Source of the DNA: a virus
IMG/VR virus record: IMGVR_UViG_3300028394_000313
Span: 1 to 23,456 of that record
Length of the DNA stretch: 23,456 bases
Reading direction: 5' to 3' (one strand)
Numbering within the stretch: position 1 is the stretch's first letter; each line of letters opens with the position of its first letter. Shown piece by piece: positions 19,470 to 23,456 of the stretch. Both the position numbers and the translations under genes were made by a program. A model generated the notes under the pieces. The model made no database searches. It was not told the origin of the DNA and worked only from the letters and a program-made list of their open reading frames with translations.

Positions 19470-20528
19470 ATGGCTGTATTAGCAGACCTTTTATCAAGGG
19501 TTCGTATCGAACTAAACGACCAAGCTCGACAGTTCACCAAAACATTTACCGCCGATGGCGTTACTAAAGATTTTGTTACTGGCTATAAGCCACTTGATGT
19601 AGCCACATTAATGGTTAAAGATAACAGTACAACGCTGACTAATCCAACTACTTATACTGTTGAACCTGTTTTTGGCACTATTCACACAGTAACTGCCCCA
19701 GTATCAGGACATGTTTTAACCGTAACTGGAAATGTTTATAGGTACTTTACTGATGACCAGTTAACATATTATGTTACTACCGCACTTTTACAGCACACAA
19801 ATAACCGCACAGACAGCTTTAACAGGGCCATAACCGTCGATACTCTACCTGAGATAGAAGTGTACCCTGTAGTCCTCCTAGCGACCGTAGAGGCCCTCTG
19901 GGCCTTAGCTACAGATGCAGCTTTTGATATCAATATCCAAGCCCCTGACGGCGTCACTATTCCTCGTAGCCAAAGATTTAGTCAACTTAACGCAATTATT
20001 GAATCCCGCAAAGAACAGTACCGTACTCTATGTTCTGCTCTTAATATTGGCGTTTGGCGAATTGAGATGGGAAGCCTGCGTAGAGTGAGCCGCACTACTA
20101 ATAAACTTGTTCCTCTTTACGTGGCCCAAGAAATTGACGACTCTACCAGCCCAGAGCGCGTTTATATGCAAAATGACCTTAATGGCCGTACGGTAATTGC
20201 TAGCAATGTGCCTATCTACGACATCGTTATGATGCAGGGAGACAACTACTCAGTTATCTTAGACTTCCCTGACAGCCTTGACTTTACAACGCTAACGTTT
20301 AAAGCTCAGATTAGGACTTACCCAGGTTCTCCTACACTTTGGGCTACATTTACAGTTACTGTGTATGACGCTAACCTAAAGAAACTACAATTAAGTTTGC
20401 CGGGCACAACCACCGCTAATCTTCCTGTTCGTTGTTTCTGGGATATCCAAGCTACTTCATCGGTTGATTCAAGCGTTACCACTTATCTTCGCGGACAGGT
20501 ATTTACCTCTAGGCAGGTAACTCAGTAA
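19470..20528 (+). CDS. Connector-like protein fused to BppU-like domain
   Basis: This protein has 352 residues. The N-terminal half (about 1-195) is mixed and helical (LADLLSRVRIELNDQARQFT, YYVTTALLQHTN, EVYPVVLLATVEALWALATD), the layout of head-tail connector or adaptor proteins. The C-terminal part (about 225-352) is beta-rich with MQGDNYSVILDFPDSLDFTT, AQIRTYPG and WDIQAT, similar to the N-terminal domain of baseplate proteins (BppU/DUF2479-like). The pairing suggests one protein that joins the head and holds the fibre encoded next. A weak TTAGG lies ahead of the ATG. Its TAA overlaps the fibre ATG. Confidence 0.72.
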   Translation: MAVLADLLSRVRIELNDQARQFTKTFTADGVTKDFVTGYKPLDVATLMVKDNSTTLTNPTTYTVEPVFGTIHTVTAPVSGHVLTVTGNVYRYFTDDQLTYYVTTALLQHTNNRTDSFNRAITVDTLPEIEVYPVVLLATVEALWALATDAAFDINIQAPDGVTIPRSQRFSQLNAIIESRKEQYRTLCSALNIGVWRIEMGSLRRVSRTTNKLVPLYVAQEIDDSTSPERVYMQNDLNGRTVIASNVPIYDIVMMQGDNYSVILDFPDSLDFTTLTFKAQIRTYPGSPTLWATFTVTVYDANLKKLQLSLPGTTTANLPVRCFWDIQATSSVDSSVTTYLRGQVFTSRQVTQ

Positions 20529-23456
20529 TGACTGACACTATTATCATTACGCCATCTCCGGCTGTAGAGGTAACAGTTACTCCGGCCACTGTTACAAATA
20601 ATACTCCAGGCACAATTACCGTAGCTGCCACTACTGCAGCTAATATTCAAGTTACTAGTCCAATAATTAATACGGGCACAAGTACGGCTCCTATTATTGG
20701 CATTAATCAAACTTTATTACAACTTTCTCAAACACAAATTACAAATCTAGTATCTGATTTAGCCGCAAAATTGGATTCGACTACAGCTTCGTCTACTTAT
20801 TTAACCCAAAGTAACGCTGCATCAACTTACGCTACTCCAGCATTTGTGGGAACTGCTATCTCTAATCTTGTGAATTCTGCTCCTGCTGTTCTAGACACTC
20901 TTAATGAGTTAGCTGCCGCTCTTGGTAATGATGCAGCCTTTGCTACTACGGTTACAAATTCTTTATCGGGTAAGGCATCTCTTGCTACAGACAACACTTT
21001 TACTAATAACACAAACACTTTTGTTGCAGGTACTGGTGCAACAAAACTTATTGTTAAAGCAGGTGCAACTCAGGGGTCAACTAACTGGCAAGAATGGCAG
21101 AACGCAAGTGGAACACCTGTCGCACGTATTGACCAGTATGGTGGCTATAGGGGAACTTTTGCTTCATTGATTACCGACTCTTCTACTACTCCACCATTAG
21201 CGTTAAGAGGTGCTTCTAACCAAGTTGCAGATATTTTAACTATTACAAATAACTCAGCTACAACCATTGGTGGTCATAACGCTAACGCACAGATTTATAC
21301 AGGTTCAACAACACCTATTTTTACTGCTGTTGGTGGAACAATACAATCTATTGCTACAGGTGCTAATCCTCTTATCACTATGGCTTCAGCCCATGGTTTA
21401 GCTATAGGTGATTTAGTGCAGATTGCTGGAACTACGGGCAACACCTATAACGGAACTAACTTGTATGTTTCAAATGTTCCGTCAGCGACTACTTTTAACA
21501 TTATTTCAGGTCTTACAGTGGGTCAAGCTGGTGCCGCTGGAACGCTTAGCATTTCTGCGCAGGCTTCTATCACTCAAAGGTCTATTGGAACAATTGGTCT
21601 AAGAGTTAAAGGTGCTTCTACCGCTGGTTCTGGTGCTAACCTTTTTGACGTAGTTGCATCAGACAACTCACAAAGATTTTCTGTAAACAGTTTTGGAAAT
21701 ACCGCTATTGGTTCTGGTCTGCAAATAAGTGGAACTACAAATAACGCACCATTAAACGCAAGTTTGCAAATAAACCAAGGTACAGGTTCAACTAATAAAG
21801 GCATAATAGTCAGGTCATCTGGTTCGGTTGGAGTCACCGCAAACTCTATTGAAATAATGGACTTTGCTAACACAGTGCTAGGTGGAACAAACGGTGTAGG
21901 TCAAACATTTACAGGCTCAACCACCCCTGTCCTTACAGCATCAGGCGGTACTATCCAATCTATTGCTACTGGTGCCAACCCACTTGTGACCATGGCTTCC
22001 GCCCACGGATTCACTATTGGTGATTTAGTAACTCTTGCAGGAACTACAGGTGGCACATATAATGGAACATTTGTTGTAGCAACAACTCCGTTGACAACAA
22101 CTTTTACTATTACATCATCTTTAACTACTGGACAGGCTTCGGCTGCTGGAACTGTGTCTGTGCCTGCTCAAAAGAGTATTACGTCTCGAAGTGCAGCAAC
22201 AATACCTCTTGTTATTAAAGGTGCATCAGGACAAACAGCATCATTGATTGAAATTCGAGATGGTACTAATACACTAAAATCTTACACTTTGTCAAATGGC
22301 GATTGGATTATGCCTAATCTTTACAACTCTTATGCAGGAGTTGGTACTGGTTATAGCGATTATCAAGGCACAGCAACTTCTCTATATGTAAGACCTACTG
22401 CAACTACTCGTATTGGTGTAGTAATCAAAGGTCTTACATCTCAAACTGCCAACTTACAGGAATGGCAAACTTTTGACGGAACTAACACAACAACAACAGT
22501 AGCAAACATAACTAAAGACGGTGTTCTAAATGCTGCAGGTATTTCTATTAGCGGAAATGGTGTTTTCAATTACACCCAAACATTTCAAAACAGTTCAGTA
22601 ATTCCATTAATTGCAAAAAATTTAGGTGGGTCTGCAAATATTCAGGAATGGCAAGAAGCAAATAGTGGTGCGCCATCAAAAGTAAATAGCATAGGGCAAA
22701 TGCGTGTTAGAACTTATTTAGGCACATACACAAATGCGGCTTTAGCTGCAGCAGCAGCTTACGCAGCAGAAATTCCAATCATGGTTCGTGGTCTTGGTGC
22801 TGCAGGTACATACACTCAAACTGGAGACCTTCAACAATGGCAGACCTTTGATGGAACTAATGCAACAACAGTAGCAAAAGTAGATAACGTAGGAAATATT
22901 ACTGGCAAATCTTTAACTGCTAACAATAATGGAACTCTTGGTTACTTACAACTTATAGGTGGAACATACCCATCATTAACTTATTACAACTCAACATCTA
23001 CGCCAATGACACAGTGGATAAATACTATGTCTGGAACTGGTGGAGGTTCATTATTTGACTTTACCGCTACTGGTGGTGGATTCTTTACTATTCGTTCTGC
23101 TATGAATGACGATACTAAAAGTACTTTTAAAATTGATTCAAGCAGGAATATAGGAATTGGTGGCATGACCGCTAATTCATTTAGTCCGGGAGCAGCTGCG
23201 TCTGGAACATTATTTATAGCGAATGTGTTGACAGCACCAACTGGAAATCCTACTACTGGTGGAACACTTTATGTTGATACTGGTGCCCTCAAATATCGTG
23301 GAACATCAGGCACAGCAGCAACAATTGTTAACGCTGACGGGACTGATCCTAATGCGTATACTCTACCTACTGCTTCAACATCCGTGCTTGGTGGAGTTAA
23401 AGTTGATGGAACCAGCATTACTATAAATGGTTCTGGTGTCATATCTGGAGCAAACA
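20528..23456 (+). CDS. Tail fibre, 3' end outside window
   Basis: The frame is open from ATG 20528 (overlapping the previous TAA by one base) to the window edge: at least 976 residues, no stop. It is Thr/Ser/Gly/Ala-rich and beta-repeat in character. Short repeats with EWQ or QQWQ followed by a strand and a Gly turn occur near residues 188, 650, 702 and 770. A long segment of about 107 residues (residues 258-364) is repeated at 462-567. The last part (LPTASTSVLGGVKVDGTSI) is the repeat seen in many fibre shafts. A receptor-binding tip and any folding chaperone would lie beyond the window. Confidence 0.88.
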   Translation, partial: MTDTIIITPSPAVEVTVTPATVTNNTPGTITVAATTAANIQVTSPIINTGTSTAPIIGINQTLLQLSQTQITNLVSDLAAKLDSTTASSTYLTQSNAASTYATPAFVGTAISNLVNSAPAVLDTLNELAAALGNDAAFATTVTNSLSGKASLATDNTFTNNTNTFVAGTGATKLIVKAGATQGSTNWQEWQNASGTPVARIDQYGGYRGTFASLITDSSTTPPLALRGASNQVADILTITNNSATTIGGHNANAQIYTGSTTPIFTAVGGTIQSIATGANPLITMASAHGLAIGDLVQIAGTTGNTYNGTNLYVSNVPSATTFNIISGLTVGQAGAAGTLSISAQASITQRSIGTIGLRVKGASTAGSGANLFDVVASDNSQRFSVNSFGNTAIGSGLQISGTTNNAPLNASLQINQGTGSTNKGIIVRSSGSVGVTANSIEIMDFANTVLGGTNGVGQTFTGSTTPVLTASGGTIQSIATGANPLVTMASAHGFTIGDLVTLAGTTGGTYNGTFVVATTPLTTTFTITSSLTTGQASAAGTVSVPAQKSITSRSAATIPLVIKGASGQTASLIEIRDGTNTLKSYTLSNGDWIMPNLYNSYAGVGTGYSDYQGTATSLYVRPTATTRIGVVIKGLTSQTANLQEWQTFDGTNTTTTVANITKDGVLNAAGISISGNGVFNYTQTFQNSSVIPLIAKNLGGSANIQEWQEANSGAPSKVNSIGQMRVRTYLGTYTNAALAAAAAYAAEIPIMVRGLGAAGTYTQTGDLQQWQTFDGTNATTVAKVDNVGNITGKSLTANNNGTLGYLQLIGGTYPSLTYYNSTSTPMTQWINTMSGTGGGSLFDFTATGGGFFTIRSAMNDDTKSTFKIDSSRNIGIGGMTANSFSPGAAASGTLFIANVLTAPTGNPTTGGTLYVDTGALKYRGTSGTAATIVNADGTDPNAYTLPTASTSVLGGVKVDGTSITINGSGVISGAN
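21299..21619 (+). repeat. Internal fibre repeat, copy 1
   Basis: The segment starts with ACAGGTTCAACAACACC and encodes TGSTTPIFTAVGGTIQSIAT to VKGAS. Copy 2 at 21911-22228 is similar at both DNA and protein level (GGTIQSIATGANPL and TMASAHG shared exactly). Confidence 0.85.
21911..22228 (+). repeat. Internal fibre repeat, copy 2
   Basis: This is the second copy of the 107-residue block, 204 codons after the first, in frame. It shares TGSTTP, GGTIQSIATGANPL, TMASAHG, IGDLV, AGTT and QASAAGT-type blocks. Divergence at third positions and in loops shows that the duplication is old. Confidence 0.85.

Noticed and set aside
20522-20710. Minus-strand frame rich in Asn/Ser/Cys
   Set aside because: Antisense of the repetitive fibre gene, without start signals.
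1-23456. Integrase, repressor, lysis or anti-defence genes
   Set aside because: I looked for recombinase, helix-turn-helix repressor, endolysin and defence-type motifs and could not support any; the HNH protein and the single-pass membrane proteins are not enough to claim these.

Overview
This window is part of a double-stranded DNA tailed-phage genome or a prophage/metagenomic phage contig. The best-recognised genes are a large terminase, a portal protein, a coiled-coil scaffold, an N4-gp56-type major capsid protein and a long, truncated tail fibre. The host is probably an actinobacterium of moderate GC content. This is inferred from a small membrane protein with the NxGSSLRD-type motif common in actinophages, from TAnnnT -10 elements, from one apparently leaderless start, and from the mix of ATG, GTG and TTG starts. 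No host gene, integrase, lysis gene, DNA polymerase or tRNA is visible, so lifestyle and genus cannot be decided here.

Left arm, bases 1-5292: thirteen small genes, all on the minus strand, in five transcription units (starts at 5171, 3595, 2253, 1496 and 913). Every unit is built from the same parts. A promoter with geometry CCACTT-N17-TAGTCT has an 11-bp-spaced GTTAT operator directly upstream of its -35 and a small hairpin at the mRNA 5' end. One to four short genes follow, then a hairpin terminator. Four of the five junctions or flanks carry a long palindrome whose arms begin CAACTCAACAAA. A second hairpin family, with stems that change in a compensated way, sits between or after genes inside the units. 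The products are mostly unknown small acidic or zinc-ribbon-like proteins; two of these genes use TTG starts behind an identical leader, and three genes in the window are shorter than about 60 codons.

Control region, bases 5293-5698: a gene-free divergent region with three further GTTAT operator copies beyond the one at the promoter, a candidate rightward promoter, an 8-bp tandem repeat, a 16-bp palindrome and a leaderless rightward promoter.

Right arm, bases 5699-23456: all genes on the plus strand. A block of small overlapping genes (including two related basic proteins and an HNH endonuclease) is followed by an 845-residue Thr/Ala/Val-rich beta-repeat protein, a basic histone-H1-like protein and more small genes (membrane protein, two zinc-finger-like proteins, a KTSC-domain protein). 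The packaging and head module then runs terminase, two small proteins, portal, scaffold, capsid, a small head-associated protein and a connector-like/BppU-like fusion. A tail fibre overlaps the connector gene by one base and runs off the right edge. No tape-measure gene precedes the fibre, which fits a short-tailed layout but does not prove it.

The most notable result is the repeated regulatory architecture of the left arm: a set of near-identical promoters, operators, palindromic boundaries and covarying hairpins that looks like a modular cassette system under one shared regulator.
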